The notes under the pieces: model-generated
The model's input: only the letters and a program-made list of their open reading frames with translations
The model's database searches: none
What the model was told of the DNA's origin: nothing
Assembly: GCA_041287365.1 (NCBI GenBank)
Contig: JBEULL010000019.1
Span: 62,001-126,000 of the forward strand
Direction: 5' to 3'
DNA: 64,000 nucleotides
Origin: JAQVIJ01 sp041287365
GTDB taxonomy: Bacteria > Desulfobacterota > Dissulfuribacteria > Dissulfuribacterales > DYLC01
Program-made: the position numbers and the translations under genes
Shown here: positions 25,272 to 33,660 of the stretch, in pieces
Position numbering within the stretch: position 1 is the first letter of the stretch
Layout of the letters: every line of letters starts with the position of its first letter

Positions 25272-25703
25272 TCAGCCTAACAGGCCTTTCGCCCAATCAA
25301 TAACGTGTTTGACTCGGGGGGCCAGCAGCTTTACGGCCTCATCATAGTTGAGCCACTTGTATTCCTCGTGCTCAGCCCTGCCTATTGCTGGATTTATTAG
25401 AAGCTGCACCTCTTTTGTATGGGTTTCGGCCAGATAATACCTGGCGACTTTGCCCTTGTTGTAAGGGGGGGTGTCGCGATAATCATACCCCCAGCGGAAT
25501 TCTAAGTCTGTAATGCCGGTTTCTTCTTGGACCTCTCTCAGGGCCGCCTTAATGGGTTCTTCGCCGTTCTCCACCATGCCTTTGGGAAAGTCCCAGTAGG
25601 AATATGCCCGTAAAAGGAGGTAGTGCCACTGGGCGTCTTCTTGCCTTACGATCACCACGCCTGCCGAAAGTGTTCTGTATGGTTTGTTTTCCTTGTCTTT
25701 CAT
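25272..25703 (-). CDS. Nudix hydrolase, diadenosine tetraphosphatase-like
   Basis: The 143-residue protein carries a complete Nudix box: a Gly in GMVENGEEP, followed by the REVQEETGI catalytic helix. The N-terminus RTLSAGVVIVR and the WDFPKGMVE segment resemble bis(5'-nucleosyl)-tetraphosphatases of the Ap4A type, which hydrolyse Ap4A to ATP and AMP. The substrate is an inference. It is convergent with glk and divergent from nadD. The 109 bases after glk contain no gene and no clear terminator. Confidence 0.9.
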   Translation of the reverse strand: MKDKENKPYRTLSAGVVIVRQEDAQWHYLLLRAYSYWDFPKGMVENGEEPIKAALREVQEETGITDLEFRWGYDYRDTPPYNKGKVARYYLAETHTKEVQLLINPAIGRAEHEEYKWLNYDEAVKLLAPRVKHVIDWAKGLLG

Positions 25704-25758
25704 GTTTGAATTATTTAGAATATTTTTTGCCTTTTAACAAGGTCTCAAGGGGTGTTAA

Positions 25759-26469
25759 ATGCAACATTCAATGCAGCGTATATGTCAACGTATAGGATTG
25801 TTGGGCGGTACCTTCGATCCAATTCATTTCGGCCACCTTAGGGCCGCAGTGGAGGTGCGTGAGGCATTGGGGCTTCATGAGGTGTGGTTCGTGGTAGCTG
25901 CATCTCCACCACACAAAGCATGTTTCACCCCCTTTCATCACCGTCAGGCTATGGTAGAATTAGCGATTCGTGAACACAAGGGGTTTGAGTGCATCGATAT
26001 CGAGGCGGAGAGGCAAGGACCGTCTTATTCCATAGACACCCTGCGGCTTTTGACTCAGGGGAAATCGAGTAGGGATTTTCAGAGTTGCGAGTTTTTTTTT
26101 GTGTTGGGCGTGGATCAGTTTCAGAAAATCACCTCATGGAAGGATTATGGCCGGCTTTTGAATTATGCCCACGTGGTGGTGATAGATAGGGGAGTCGAGC
26201 GAGAGACGGCAAAAAAGGCGGCGCTTCGTGTGATCGAATCGGTGTTTTTCGATTATAGACCCTGTGACGAGACCATGACCAGGTTTGTGTGCAGCGATCG
26301 AAATGATATTTATCTATTGCATGTAACGAGACTCGATATATCGAGTTCCATGATTAGAAAAAGGCTGAAGGCCGGCCTTTCAGTGGATTTTTTGACGGAA
26401 CGTAGTGTGATCGAATATATGAATGTCAACAATTTCTATAAGATTGCAGGGGGATATGAAGAAAATTGA
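25759..26469 (+). CDS. nadD: Nicotinate-nucleotide adenylyltransferase
   Basis: NadD adenylates nicotinate mononucleotide in NAD synthesis. The 236-residue protein has the nucleotidyltransferase motif GLLGGTFDPIHFGHLRAA, then PPHK, and the late LDISSSMIRKRLKAG motif. The first ATG at 25759 has a good AAGGGGTG upstream; a second ATG four codons later is possible. The end overlaps rsfS by 14 bases, forming a nadD-rsfS-gpmI run. The nadD-rsfS pairing is common in many bacteria. Confidence 0.96.
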   Translation: MQHSMQRICQRIGLLGGTFDPIHFGHLRAAVEVREALGLHEVWFVVAASPPHKACFTPFHHRQAMVELAIREHKGFECIDIEAERQGPSYSIDTLRLLTQGKSSRDFQSCEFFFVLGVDQFQKITSWKDYGRLLNYAHVVVIDRGVERETAKKAALRVIESVFFDYRPCDETMTRFVCSDRNDIYLLHVTRLDISSSMIRKRLKAGLSVDFLTERSVIEYMNVNNFYKIAGGYEEN

Positions 26470-26851
26470 AAAAATCGGCGATTCATCAGAGATCGCCATG
26501 TTTTTTGCGGACAGGGCGGCTTACAACAAGGCGGAGGACGTAGTGGTCATAGATGTGAGAAACCAAGCGGATTTTACGGATTTTTTCGTGGTCTGCCATG
26601 CCAGATCCACGCGTCATGTGGCCGGTATAACGGAAGAACTGGAACAGGAGGCAGCCAAATTGGGGATTCGCCCCAGAAACATCGAGGGGATGCAGGAGAC
26701 CCGCTGGGTGCTCATGGATTTTGGAGATGTGATAGTCAATATATTTTATGAACCGCTTCGCAGTTTTTATGACCTGGAAGGTCTGTGGAACAAGTCTCCG
26801 AAGATGTCGATAGCCTCGTATGCCGGCAGAGAAACGAGTGATGAGGATTGA
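26456..26851 (+). CDS. rsfS: Ribosomal silencing factor RsfS
   Basis: RsfS binds ribosomal protein uL14 and blocks joining of the two subunits when nutrients are low. The 131-residue product shows the conserved VVVIDVRNQADFTDFFVV core, RHVAGITEELEQE, and the W-VLMDFGDVIVNIF segment. I chose the ATG at 26456 because AGGGGG lies just before it; this makes it overlap the end of nadD. It is followed at once by gpmI, whose ATG is two bases after the rsfS stop. Its length and context are normal. Confidence 0.95.
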   Translation: MKKIEKIGDSSEIAMFFADRAAYNKAEDVVVIDVRNQADFTDFFVVCHARSTRHVAGITEELEQEAAKLGIRPRNIEGMQETRWVLMDFGDVIVNIFYEPLRSFYDLEGLWNKSPKMSIASYAGRETSDED

Positions 26852-26852
26852 T

Positions 26853-28403
26853 ATGAAAACTAACATCAGACCAGTGATGCTGGTCATTATGGATGGCTGG
26901 GGTTGGAGAGAGGCTGCCGACGGCAACGCCACGGTTCTGGCCAGGACTCCGAATCTTAAGGCCTTTCGCGAGAAATACCCGTTCGGCCTGTTGCAGGCAT
27001 CCGGTGAAGCGGTCGGGCTGCCTGAAGGCCAGATCGGTAACAGCGAGGTGGGGCATCTGAATCTGGGTGCAGGCCGTATCGTCTATCAAGAGCTTACAAG
27101 AATTGATAAATCCATTCGGAATGGGGATTTTTTTGTTAACAAGGCACTTTTGGAGATAATTTCTGCTGTGAAAGGCACCGGCGGCAGGCTTCATCTGCTG
27201 GGTCTGGTGTCTGACGGCGGAGTGCACAGCCAGCTTACACACCTTTTTGCCCTTCTCGAGATGGCCAAACAAAATGGTCTGAAACAGGATCAGGTGTATG
27301 TTCATGCCTTTCTGGACGGCAGGGATGTGCTTCCCACCACAGGGGCTGGTTATGTGGCGGCATTGCGAGATTTCATGCGGCAGCATGGCATCGGAGAAAT
27401 CGCCACCGTGAGCGGCCGTTTCTATGCCATGGACAGAGACAAACGCTGGGATCGCGTGCAAAAGGCATATGACGCCCTGGTGGCGGGAATCGGCGATACA
27501 GCGGAAGACCCTGTGAAGGCCATCGAGGATTCTTATGCCAGGGGTGTGACCGACGAGTTCGTGCCGCCCACCGTGATCTCGAGGCAGGAAGGCACATATA
27601 TGCCACGTATCTCGAACGGAGACGGAGTGATCTTTTTCAATTTCAGGGCCGATAGGGCCAGAGAACTCACTCGAGCCTTTACTGAGCCGAATTTTTCAGG
27701 GTTTCCCGTGCAAAACCGTCCAAATTTAGCCGGATTTGTAACGCTTACCCGTTACGACGAGACCTTTGACCTGCCTGTGGCCTTTCCGCCACAGACCCTC
27801 ACCCGTATTCTGGGCGAGGAGGTGTCACGCGCCGGGCTGTTGCAACTGCGCATTGCAGAGACCGAAAAATATGCCCATGTGACCTATTTCTTCAACGGCG
27901 GAGAGGAAAAACCTTTCGAAGGCGAAGAGCGTGTGCTTATTCCCTCGCCAAGGGAGGTGCGCACATACGATCTGAAGCCCGAAATGAGTGCATATTCTGT
28001 GGCTGATACCCTGATAGAGCGTATCTCCAACAATGATTATGGCCTGGTGGTGGTGAACTTCGCAAACGGAGACATGGTCGGGCACACCGGTGTTTTGACT
28101 GCGGCCATTCGGGCCTGTGAGGTGGTGGACGAGTGCGTTGGCAGAGTGGTCAGGGCCTGGCTGCAGAAGGGCGGGGCGGCCATCGTTACCGCGGATCATG
28201 GAAATGTCGAGGTGATGACAGCGCCTGACGGCACGCCTGCCACCGCACATACCACCAATCCTGTGCCGGTGTATCTGATCGACGACGAGCGCATGAATGC
28301 AAGACTGCGAAGTGGTATTCTGGCTGATATAGCCCCCACCATTCTGACCATGCAGGGTCTGCCGGTTCCGAATCAAATGACCGGTAAGCCGTTGTTTGAA
28401 TGA
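26853..28403 (+). CDS. gpmI: 2,3-bisphosphoglycerate-independent phosphoglycerate mutase
   Basis: The enzyme interconverts 3- and 2-phosphoglycerate in glycolysis using two manganese ions and a phosphoserine. The 516-residue protein has the metal site VMLVIMDGWGW, the nucleophilic Ser in QIGNSEVGHLNLGAGR, GRFYAMDRDKRWDR, NFANGDMVGHTG and TADHGNVE. The ATG at 26853 has GAGG six bases upstream, overlapping the end of rsfS. It is full length for the family. The next gene begins within about 30 bases. Confidence 0.97.
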   Translation: MKTNIRPVMLVIMDGWGWREAADGNATVLARTPNLKAFREKYPFGLLQASGEAVGLPEGQIGNSEVGHLNLGAGRIVYQELTRIDKSIRNGDFFVNKALLEIISAVKGTGGRLHLLGLVSDGGVHSQLTHLFALLEMAKQNGLKQDQVYVHAFLDGRDVLPTTGAGYVAALRDFMRQHGIGEIATVSGRFYAMDRDKRWDRVQKAYDALVAGIGDTAEDPVKAIEDSYARGVTDEFVPPTVISRQEGTYMPRISNGDGVIFFNFRADRARELTRAFTEPNFSGFPVQNRPNLAGFVTLTRYDETFDLPVAFPPQTLTRILGEEVSRAGLLQLRIAETEKYAHVTYFFNGGEEKPFEGEERVLIPSPREVRTYDLKPEMSAYSVADTLIERISNNDYGLVVVNFANGDMVGHTGVLTAAIRACEVVDECVGRVVRAWLQKGGAAIVTADHGNVEVMTAPDGTPATAHTTNPVPVYLIDDERMNARLRSGILADIAPTILTMQGLPVPNQMTGKPLFE

Positions 28404-28433
28404 GATGTGGACAGTCCCATGGAGATGGCTTTA

Positions 28434-29438
28434 ATGACCGGCGATGCCGTTTCACCTGTGCTGCAAGTAAACGATGCAGTCAAGACCTACACTCGCAGCA
28501 AGGGCATATTCGGCGGCAAGGTTGCGATTAATGCCCTTCGAGGAGTCACTCTGCATCTTGGAGCCGGAGAGATACTGGGACTGGTAGGGGAGAGCGGCTG
28601 CGGCAAGTCAACTTTGGCCCGTGTGGTGTTGGGGCTCGAGCATCCTGACGCAGGGGAAATCCGTTTCAAGGGGGTTGATCTTTCCAAAATGGATAAGACT
28701 GCCGTGCAGGGGTTCAGACGGGAGACGCAGATGGTCTTTCAGGACCCTTTTTCATCCCTGAATCCCAAGAAAACCGTGTTTCAGACCCTGAGTGAGCCGT
28801 TTATAGTGCATGGCCTTTGCAGCAGGGCTGAATTGAAGAAAAGGGTTGGGGAACTCATGGCAGAGGTGGGCTTGACGGCAAACCTGATGCAGCGTTATCC
28901 GCACGAGTTCAGCGGAGGTCAGCGCCAGCGTATCGGACTGGCCAGGGCATTGGCCACTCGACCTTCATTGATCGTGGCGGACGAGCCCACATCAGCCCTG
29001 GATGTCTCCATTCAGGCCCAGATCATCAATCTGCTGCTGGATCTGCATGAAAGATACCGGCTTTCTTTTCTGTTTATTTCACACGATCTACTGCTGGTCA
29101 GATTCGTGAGCCACCGTATAGTGGTCATGTACAGAGGAACGGTGGTGGAAACGGCGCCGGCCGCCTCTTTTGTCAGGGGAAGTGAGGTTCATCATCCTTA
29201 CACGCATTTTTTGCTGGAGACTGTGCCTGTGCCGAATCCTATGATAAAGAAAAAGGGCAGGACAGACAGACCCCGCATGGTTACCGGTAATGCCGGCGTC
29301 CATGCCGAAGCAGGTTGTCTTTATCTGGACAGGTGTCCTGTGGCGACTGACATATGCAGGGAAGAGAGGCCGGTCTTGCGAACTGTGAGTGCCGGGCATA
29401 CAGATTCCCCACAAGAAGTGGCGTGCCATAATTTATGA
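28434..29438 (+). CDS. DppF/OppF-type peptide ABC transporter ATPase without its partners
   Basis: This is a nucleotide-binding subunit of an oligopeptide/dipeptide importer. Motifs in order are Walker A GESGCGKST, Q-loop VFQDPFSSLNP, signature FSGGQRQRIGLARAL, Walker B ADEPTSALD and the SHD His switch. The C-terminal Cys-rich extension (GCLYLDRCPVATDIC, then ACH) is typical of OppD/OppF subunits. No permease, binding protein or second ATPase gene is next to it. The start is uncertain: the ATG at 28434 has GGAG upstream, while earlier in-frame starts at 28407 (GTG), 28419 and 28425 are possible. The end overlaps lptG as ATGA. Confidence 0.88.
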   Translation: MTGDAVSPVLQVNDAVKTYTRSKGIFGGKVAINALRGVTLHLGAGEILGLVGESGCGKSTLARVVLGLEHPDAGEIRFKGVDLSKMDKTAVQGFRRETQMVFQDPFSSLNPKKTVFQTLSEPFIVHGLCSRAELKKRVGELMAEVGLTANLMQRYPHEFSGGQRQRIGLARALATRPSLIVADEPTSALDVSIQAQIINLLLDLHERYRLSFLFISHDLLLVRFVSHRIVVMYRGTVVETAPAASFVRGSEVHHPYTHFLLETVPVPNPMIKKKGRTDRPRMVTGNAGVHAEAGCLYLDRCPVATDICREERPVLRTVSAGHTDSPQEVACHNL

Positions 29439-30532
29439 AGATTGTTTCCAAATATATTCTACGGAGTCAGATTCCGGTCTTTTTTCTGGTTTTTCCGGGG
29501 CTGGCAGGTCTTTATTTGCTGGTTGAACTGGCTGAGAAGCTGAATGATTTTAGAGACGCCGGAGTGCATTCATCTCGAACGGTTCTGTATTTTCTGGCCT
29601 TGTTGCCGCAGATTGCATTTGAATTGTTTCCCCTGGCCGTGCTGCTTTCCGGAGTGTTGACTCTCTTGCTTTTGGCCAGAAACAACGAGCTGACCGCGAT
29701 GCGAAGTGTGGGGGCCAGGCAGGCGAATGTTCTGCTGCCCATGCTAGGTTTGGGCGCAGCGGCAGCCCTTGCCATGCTTGCCCTGCAATGGTCTGTTGTG
29801 CCCCAATCCACCTCGCTGTCCCAGCAGATCTGGCATCAAGAGGTCAAAAAGAGCGCTCAAAAAGGTATTTTGAAGGGTGAACAGCTCTTTTTTCATGGAG
29901 ACAACGCCATCTGGGTGATGAAGCCGGACAATGCCGATACTCGACACCTGTCCGATGTGCATTACTTGCGTTTCGATTCGGCGACCTACGGGGTGCAGGA
30001 AGAGATAGTGGCCAGGGAGGCGGAACTGAGAAAAGACGGCTGGCTCTTCAAAAAAGGTGTGCGAATGGTCTATGACCCTGCAAAAGAGGAGCGATTGGAA
30101 TTCACTGCATTTGAAGAGAGGTTTTTTGCTATGCCGGAGAGACCGGAGGACTTCAATACGGTTCAGAAGCCTCCGGTGGAGTTGGGTATGTGGGATCTGT
30201 GGCAGGGCATACACCGGCTCAGGTCAATGGGGTATGACGCCTTTGAACAGGAGAGCGTGCTGTGGAGCTCGATTCTCTATCCATTCCTGGGCATTGCACT
30301 TCTGTGGGCGGTGTTTCCCGTGATGTTTACAAGGCCCAGGGCGGCTGTGACTCTGGGGTTGGCGCTGGCCCTGCTTCTGTCCTTCATGTCCTGGGGGATG
30401 TGGGAGTTTCTGCTGGCTCTGTGTAAGACCGGACGTATTCCCGCCTTTTCAGGCCCTGTGTTTTCTCTTTTGTGTCTGTGGGGGCTTGGCTACTGGCTGG
30501 AGAGAAGAAATAAACGATTGGGGGTGCTTTAG
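29435..30532 (+). CDS. lptG: LptF/LptG-family LPS export permease, LptG-like
   Basis: LptF and LptG are the membrane subunits of the ABC transporter that extracts LPS from the inner membrane. The 365-residue protein has the family layout: three N-terminal helices, a periplasmic beta-jellyroll domain at roughly 130-260, and three C-terminal helices. The start (MKIVSKYILRSQIPVFF, then LVELAEKLNDF) resembles LptG more than LptF, and ELTAMRSVG is the coupling-helix motif. The usual partner is not adjacent. It overlaps the ATPase gene before it and touches nth after it. Confidence 0.85.
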   Translation: MKIVSKYILRSQIPVFFLVFPGLAGLYLLVELAEKLNDFRDAGVHSSRTVLYFLALLPQIAFELFPLAVLLSGVLTLLLLARNNELTAMRSVGARQANVLLPMLGLGAAAALAMLALQWSVVPQSTSLSQQIWHQEVKKSAQKGILKGEQLFFHGDNAIWVMKPDNADTRHLSDVHYLRFDSATYGVQEEIVAREAELRKDGWLFKKGVRMVYDPAKEERLEFTAFEERFFAMPERPEDFNTVQKPPVELGMWDLWQGIHRLRSMGYDAFEQESVLWSSILYPFLGIALLWAVFPVMFTRPRAAVTLGLALALLLSFMSWGMWEFLLALCKTGRIPAFSGPVFSLLCLWGLGYWLERRNKRLGVL

Positions 30533-31167
30533 TGAACGTGCAGGAAAGGGCTGCAAGGGTTTTGGCTGTGCTCAAACAGGATTATCCAACCGCTGGCATC
30601 GCCCTTAAATTTGTGGAACCGTTTCAATTGCTGGTGGCCGTCATTCTCTCTGCTCAATGTACGGATGAGCGTGTCAATCAGGTGACGCCTGTTCTGTTCG
30701 CCCGATTTTCCGGACCGCAGGCCGTGTGTCAGGCCGACCTTGAGGAATTGGAGAAAATTGTATATTCTACTGGCTTTTATAAAAATAAGGCCAGAAACCT
30801 TCGGAATGCGGCCTGTATGATTGTAGAGCGTTTCGGCGGCAGAGTGCCGAATACCATGGAGGAGTTGCTGACACTGCCAGGAGTTGCACGCAAGACGGCA
30901 AATATAGTGCTCTACAATGCCTATGGCGTAGTGGCAGGTATTCCGGTGGATACTCATGTGAAGCGACTGGCCAATCGTCTGGGCTGGACCACTTACGCCA
31001 ATCCCGACAAAATCGAACAGGATCTGATGAGGCTGTTCTCCATGAATGAATGGGGTGGTCTTTCGTATCTGTTAATCGAACATGGCAGGGCGGTCTGTAA
31101 TGCAAAAAAACCGTTGTGTAATGCGTGCCACCTGCGTGACTTTTGTCCTTTTGGAAAGGAGAATTGA
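30532..31167 (+). CDS. nth: Endonuclease III (DNA glycosylase/AP lyase)
   Basis: Nth removes oxidised pyrimidines and cleaves the resulting abasic site in base-excision repair. The 211-residue protein has the helix-hairpin-helix LPGVARKTANIVL with the catalytic Lys, the active-site Asp in GIPVDTHVKRLANRLG, and a C-terminal 4Fe-4S cluster of spacing C-x6-C-x2-C-x5-C (CNAKKPLCNACHLRDFC). The GTG start at 30532 shares one base with the lptG stop and has GGGGGTG upstream. Its length is normal. Confidence 0.97.
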   Translation: MNVQERAARVLAVLKQDYPTAGIALKFVEPFQLLVAVILSAQCTDERVNQVTPVLFARFSGPQAVCQADLEELEKIVYSTGFYKNKARNLRNAACMIVERFGGRVPNTMEELLTLPGVARKTANIVLYNAYGVVAGIPVDTHVKRLANRLGWTTYANPDKIEQDLMRLFSMNEWGGLSYLLIEHGRAVCNAKKPLCNACHLRDFCPFGKEN

Positions 31168-31168
31168 G

Positions 31169-31498
31169 ATGCAATGGAATGGAATGCTGGAGGTCATAAC
31201 CACCACTGAAACCGAAACGGACGCCCGAAGGCTTGCAAGAGAGCTGGTGAACAGGCGTCTGGCGGCTTGTGCCCAGGTCTCGGGCCCCATTCGCAGTTAT
31301 TACTGGTGGAAAGGCAGTCTGGAAGAGGCTGAGGAATGGCGTTGTGTGATGAAGACCATGTCGTATCTCTATGTTCAGGTGGAGGCTGCCATCAGGGAAT
31401 TGCATCCCTACACGCTTCCTCAGATAATGGCTTTGCCGGTTCAGGCCGCATTGGCTGATTATCTTGAGTGGGTTCAGGAAAACCTGATGAAGGAGTGA
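31169..31498 (+). CDS. cutA: Divalent-cation tolerance protein CutA
   Basis: CutA1 forms a very stable trimer of PII-like fold; its exact role is still unclear despite the historical link to copper tolerance. The 109-residue product has the family pattern TTTETETDARRLAREL, RRLAACAQV, SYYWWKGSLEEAEEW, and ELHPYTLPQIMALP. The ATG at 31169 follows AAAGGAG by seven bases and comes one base after the nth stop. It lies between nth and hisI in one transcriptional run. Confidence 0.96.
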   Translation: MQWNGMLEVITTTETETDARRLARELVNRRLAACAQVSGPIRSYYWWKGSLEEAEEWRCVMKTMSYLYVQVEAAIRELHPYTLPQIMALPVQAALADYLEWVQENLMKE

Positions 31499-31504
31499 TG
31501 TTAT

Positions 31505-31894
31505 ATGGAATTAGGTGGCGTGTCGTTGAAATTTGAAAAAAGCGGGGGGCTTTTGCCTGTAATAGCCCAGGATCATGAGACCAATGAGGTCTTGATGCTG
31601 GCTTACATGAACGAACTGGCTCTGCAAAAGACCATCGAAACAGGCAAGGTGCATTACTGGAGCCGTTCGCGAGGCAAACTCTGGCTCAAGGGCGAAACCA
31701 GCGGGCACGTGCAGTTGTTGAAGGAATTGTTTCTGGATTGCGATGAGGACACGATTCTTGTAAAGGTGGAGCAAATAGGCAGAGCAGCCTGCCACACGGG
31801 GCATATAAGCTGCTTTTACAGAAAATTTGACGGTCAGAGATTTATTGTGTTGGGGAAACCTGTCTTTGACTCGAAGGAGGTCTATAAAAAATGA
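31505..31894 (+). CDS. hisI: Phosphoribosyl-AMP cyclohydrolase
   Basis: HisI opens the adenine ring of phosphoribosyl-AMP, the third step of histidine synthesis. The 129-residue enzyme has EVLMLAYMNE, HYWSRSRGKLWLKGE, the metal-binding DCDEDT and the zinc-thiol motif ACHTGHISCF. It is the stand-alone form without the HisE domain. The stop overlaps the hisG start by four bases, so the two histidine genes are coupled; the rest of the pathway is outside the window. Confidence 0.97.
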   Translation: MELGGVSLKFEKSGGLLPVIAQDHETNEVLMLAYMNELALQKTIETGKVHYWSRSRGKLWLKGETSGHVQLLKELFLDCDEDTILVKVEQIGRAACHTGHISCFYRKFDGQRFIVLGKPVFDSKEVYKK

Positions 31895-32763
31895 ATAAAT
31901 TGAAATTGGGCATTCCTAAGGGCAGTCTGGAGAATGCCACTATTGAACTTTTTGCCAAGTCTGGCTGGCGGATCGACGTGCATCATCGCAGCTATTTTCC
32001 TGACGTGGACGATTCCGAGCTGGAGTGCAGTATATGCAGGGCACAGGAGATGTCGAGATATGTGGATCAGGGTGTGCTGGATGCCGGCATCACGGGCAGG
32101 GACTGGATCATGGAAAATGAGTCCGATGTGGTGGCTGTGGCCGATCTCATCTATTCCAAGGTGAGCAAGAGACCTGCCCGCTGGGTGCTGGCTGTTCCGG
32201 CTGACAGTCCCTATCGCAGACCGGAGGATCTGGAAGGCAAAAAGATCGCCACCGAGCTGGTGAATTACACAAGACGTTATTTTCGTGAGCGCGGTATTCA
32301 TGTTCAGGTGGAGTTCTCATGGGGTGCCACCGAGGCCAAGGTGGTTTCAGGTCTGGCGGATGCCATCGTGGAGGTCACCGAGACCGGAAGCACCATTCGG
32401 GCGCATGGTCTGGTCATCATAGAAGAACTCATGCAGTCCAATCCGCAGCTCATCTGCAACAAGGCCGCATGGGAAAATCCATGGAAACGGGCCAAGATAG
32501 ACCAGATCGCCATGTTGTTACAGGGTGCGCTGCGTGCCCACAGACTTGTCGGCCTCAAGATGAATGTCCTTACATCCAGAAGCGCCGCAGTGGTGGAGTT
32601 GCTTCCAAGCCTGAATGCACCCACTGTTTCACCTCTTTATGATAAAAACTGGTGTTCCATAGAGACCATAGTGGAAGAGGCAGTAGTGAGGGATTTAATT
32701 CCCAAATTGAAGACCGCAGGCGCCGAAGGCATAGTGGAGTATCCGCTCAACAAGGTACTGTAA
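31891..32763 (+). CDS. hisG: ATP phosphoribosyltransferase, long form
   Basis: HisG condenses ATP and PRPP, the committed step of histidine synthesis. The 290-residue protein is the long, hexameric type: a bilobed catalytic part with IPKGSLENATIELF, GVLDAGITGRDWI and the PRPP loop VEVTETGSTIRAHGL, and then a C-terminal ACT-like regulatory domain (about 215-290), the known site for histidine feedback in long-form enzymes. It therefore does not need HisZ. It overlaps hisI. The structured repeat B begins 48 bases after its stop. Confidence 0.97.
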   Translation: MNKLKLGIPKGSLENATIELFAKSGWRIDVHHRSYFPDVDDSELECSICRAQEMSRYVDQGVLDAGITGRDWIMENESDVVAVADLIYSKVSKRPARWVLAVPADSPYRRPEDLEGKKIATELVNYTRRYFRERGIHVQVEFSWGATEAKVVSGLADAIVEVTETGSTIRAHGLVIIEELMQSNPQLICNKAAWENPWKRAKIDQIAMLLQGALRAHRLVGLKMNVLTSRSAAVVELLPSLNAPTVSPLYDKNWCSIETIVEEAVVRDLIPKLKTAGAEGIVEYPLNKVL

Positions 32764-32810
32764 TGTTCGGGCTCTATAATGGGAACCTTGAAAGATTGTG
32801 GAACTATGTG

Positions 32811-32925
32811 AAGTCGGCACAGGGGTGTTTGTGGAGTGAGGCAGCCATAAAAGGCTGCCGTCGGCAAATCCACTTTCAGGAGGGAGGTTATTTGCCGCAC
32901 GGAACAAATACCCCTGTGCCGACTT
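32811..32925 (+). repeat. Structured repeat, copy B (three-stem, RNA-like)
   Basis: Between hisG and engB, a perfect 22-position outer stem (one G-U pair) joins 32811-32832 to 32904-32925. It encloses GGAGTGA, hairpin 1 GGCAGCC/GGCTGCC, and hairpin 2 CGGCAAAT/ATTTGCCG whose loop holds the purine-rich AGGAGGGAGG, then GCACGGAA. Compared with copy A at 17981, base pairs change in a compensating way in all three stems while loop sequences stay nearly identical. T-rich sequence follows (to about 32943). It could be an RNA element, a transcription-terminating structure or a mobile palindrome; the constraint on both fold and loops favours a functional RNA. Confidence 0.65.
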
Positions 32926-32968
32926 TGGTGTTTTTGACTTTTTAGAGGTTACCTAATGGATAGATATC

Positions 32969-33610
32969 ATGATACCGGATAAAAGACAGAATCAGGCCGC
33001 TGCTCCATTTGTGATTCGGGATGTGCAGTTCGTCCTGTCAGCGGTCAAGCCGGATATTTTTCCGGCGGATGGTCTGCCTGAAATAGCCTTTGCAGGCAGA
33101 TCGAATGCAGGAAAGTCCTCGGTTCTGCGGCTGCTTCTGAACAGAAGGGCGTTTGTCAGAGTGAGTTCCACGCCGGGCCATACACAGGCATTGAATTATT
33201 ATCGTTTGGATTACCGCATCAATCAGACCGGTTTTGGCTCGTGCTATTTTGTGGACATGCCAGGCTATGGATTTGCGAGGGCGCCGAAGACGGTGCAGGA
33301 ATCCTGGAAGCATCTCATCGAGGCGTATCTTGAACGCAAAGACGCACTTGTGATGCTGTTTTGTATCTTCGACATACGTCGTGAGCCGGATGCCATGGAC
33401 ATGTCTCTGCTGGACTACCTCAGATCGGTTGGAATACCTTTTTGTATCCTGCTGAACAAGGCCGATAAACTGTCCCATTCCCAACGGCTCACAGCCAAAC
33501 GCCGTTTCGATGCCATGGCCTTTGTAGAAGTGGCACCTGTTGTGGTTTCTGCCCAGACCGGTCTGGGCATGGATGAGGTGAAAAATATGATAAGCGGTGT
33601 GTTGTCTTAA
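32969..33610 (+). CDS. engB: Ribosome biogenesis GTPase YihA/YsxC (EngB)
   Basis: EngB is a small GTPase needed for assembly of the large ribosomal subunit. The 213-residue protein has the G1 loop AGRSNAGKSS, the G2 Thr in SSTPGHTQ, G3 DMPGYG, G4 NKADK and G5 SAQ. The N-terminal extension before residue 40 is normal for the family. The ribosome-binding site is weak, and structured repeat B lies in the gap upstream. mntH follows after 50 bases. Confidence 0.95.
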   Translation: MIPDKRQNQAAAPFVIRDVQFVLSAVKPDIFPADGLPEIAFAGRSNAGKSSVLRLLLNRRAFVRVSSTPGHTQALNYYRLDYRINQTGFGSCYFVDMPGYGFARAPKTVQESWKHLIEAYLERKDALVMLFCIFDIRREPDAMDMSLLDYLRSVGIPFCILLNKADKLSHSQRLTAKRRFDAMAFVEVAPVVVSAQTGLGMDEVKNMISGVLS

Positions 33611-33660
33611 AAAGGCCGCAAACACCACTGCGCCCACTCTAATGGATTTTTAGAGGTATC

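Noticed and set aside
26736..27461. Long open frame on the minus strand over gpmI
   Set aside because: It lies opposite strongly conserved gpmI and rsfS coding sequence, resembles no known protein and has no gene-like start context. Similar shadow frames occur opposite malQ, copA, lpxB and others.
32811..32925. Structured repeat B as a simple terminator of hisG
   Set aside because: The outer stem is far longer than needed, contains two further conserved hairpins, and the same loops recur in copy A; termination may be one effect but does not explain the conservation.
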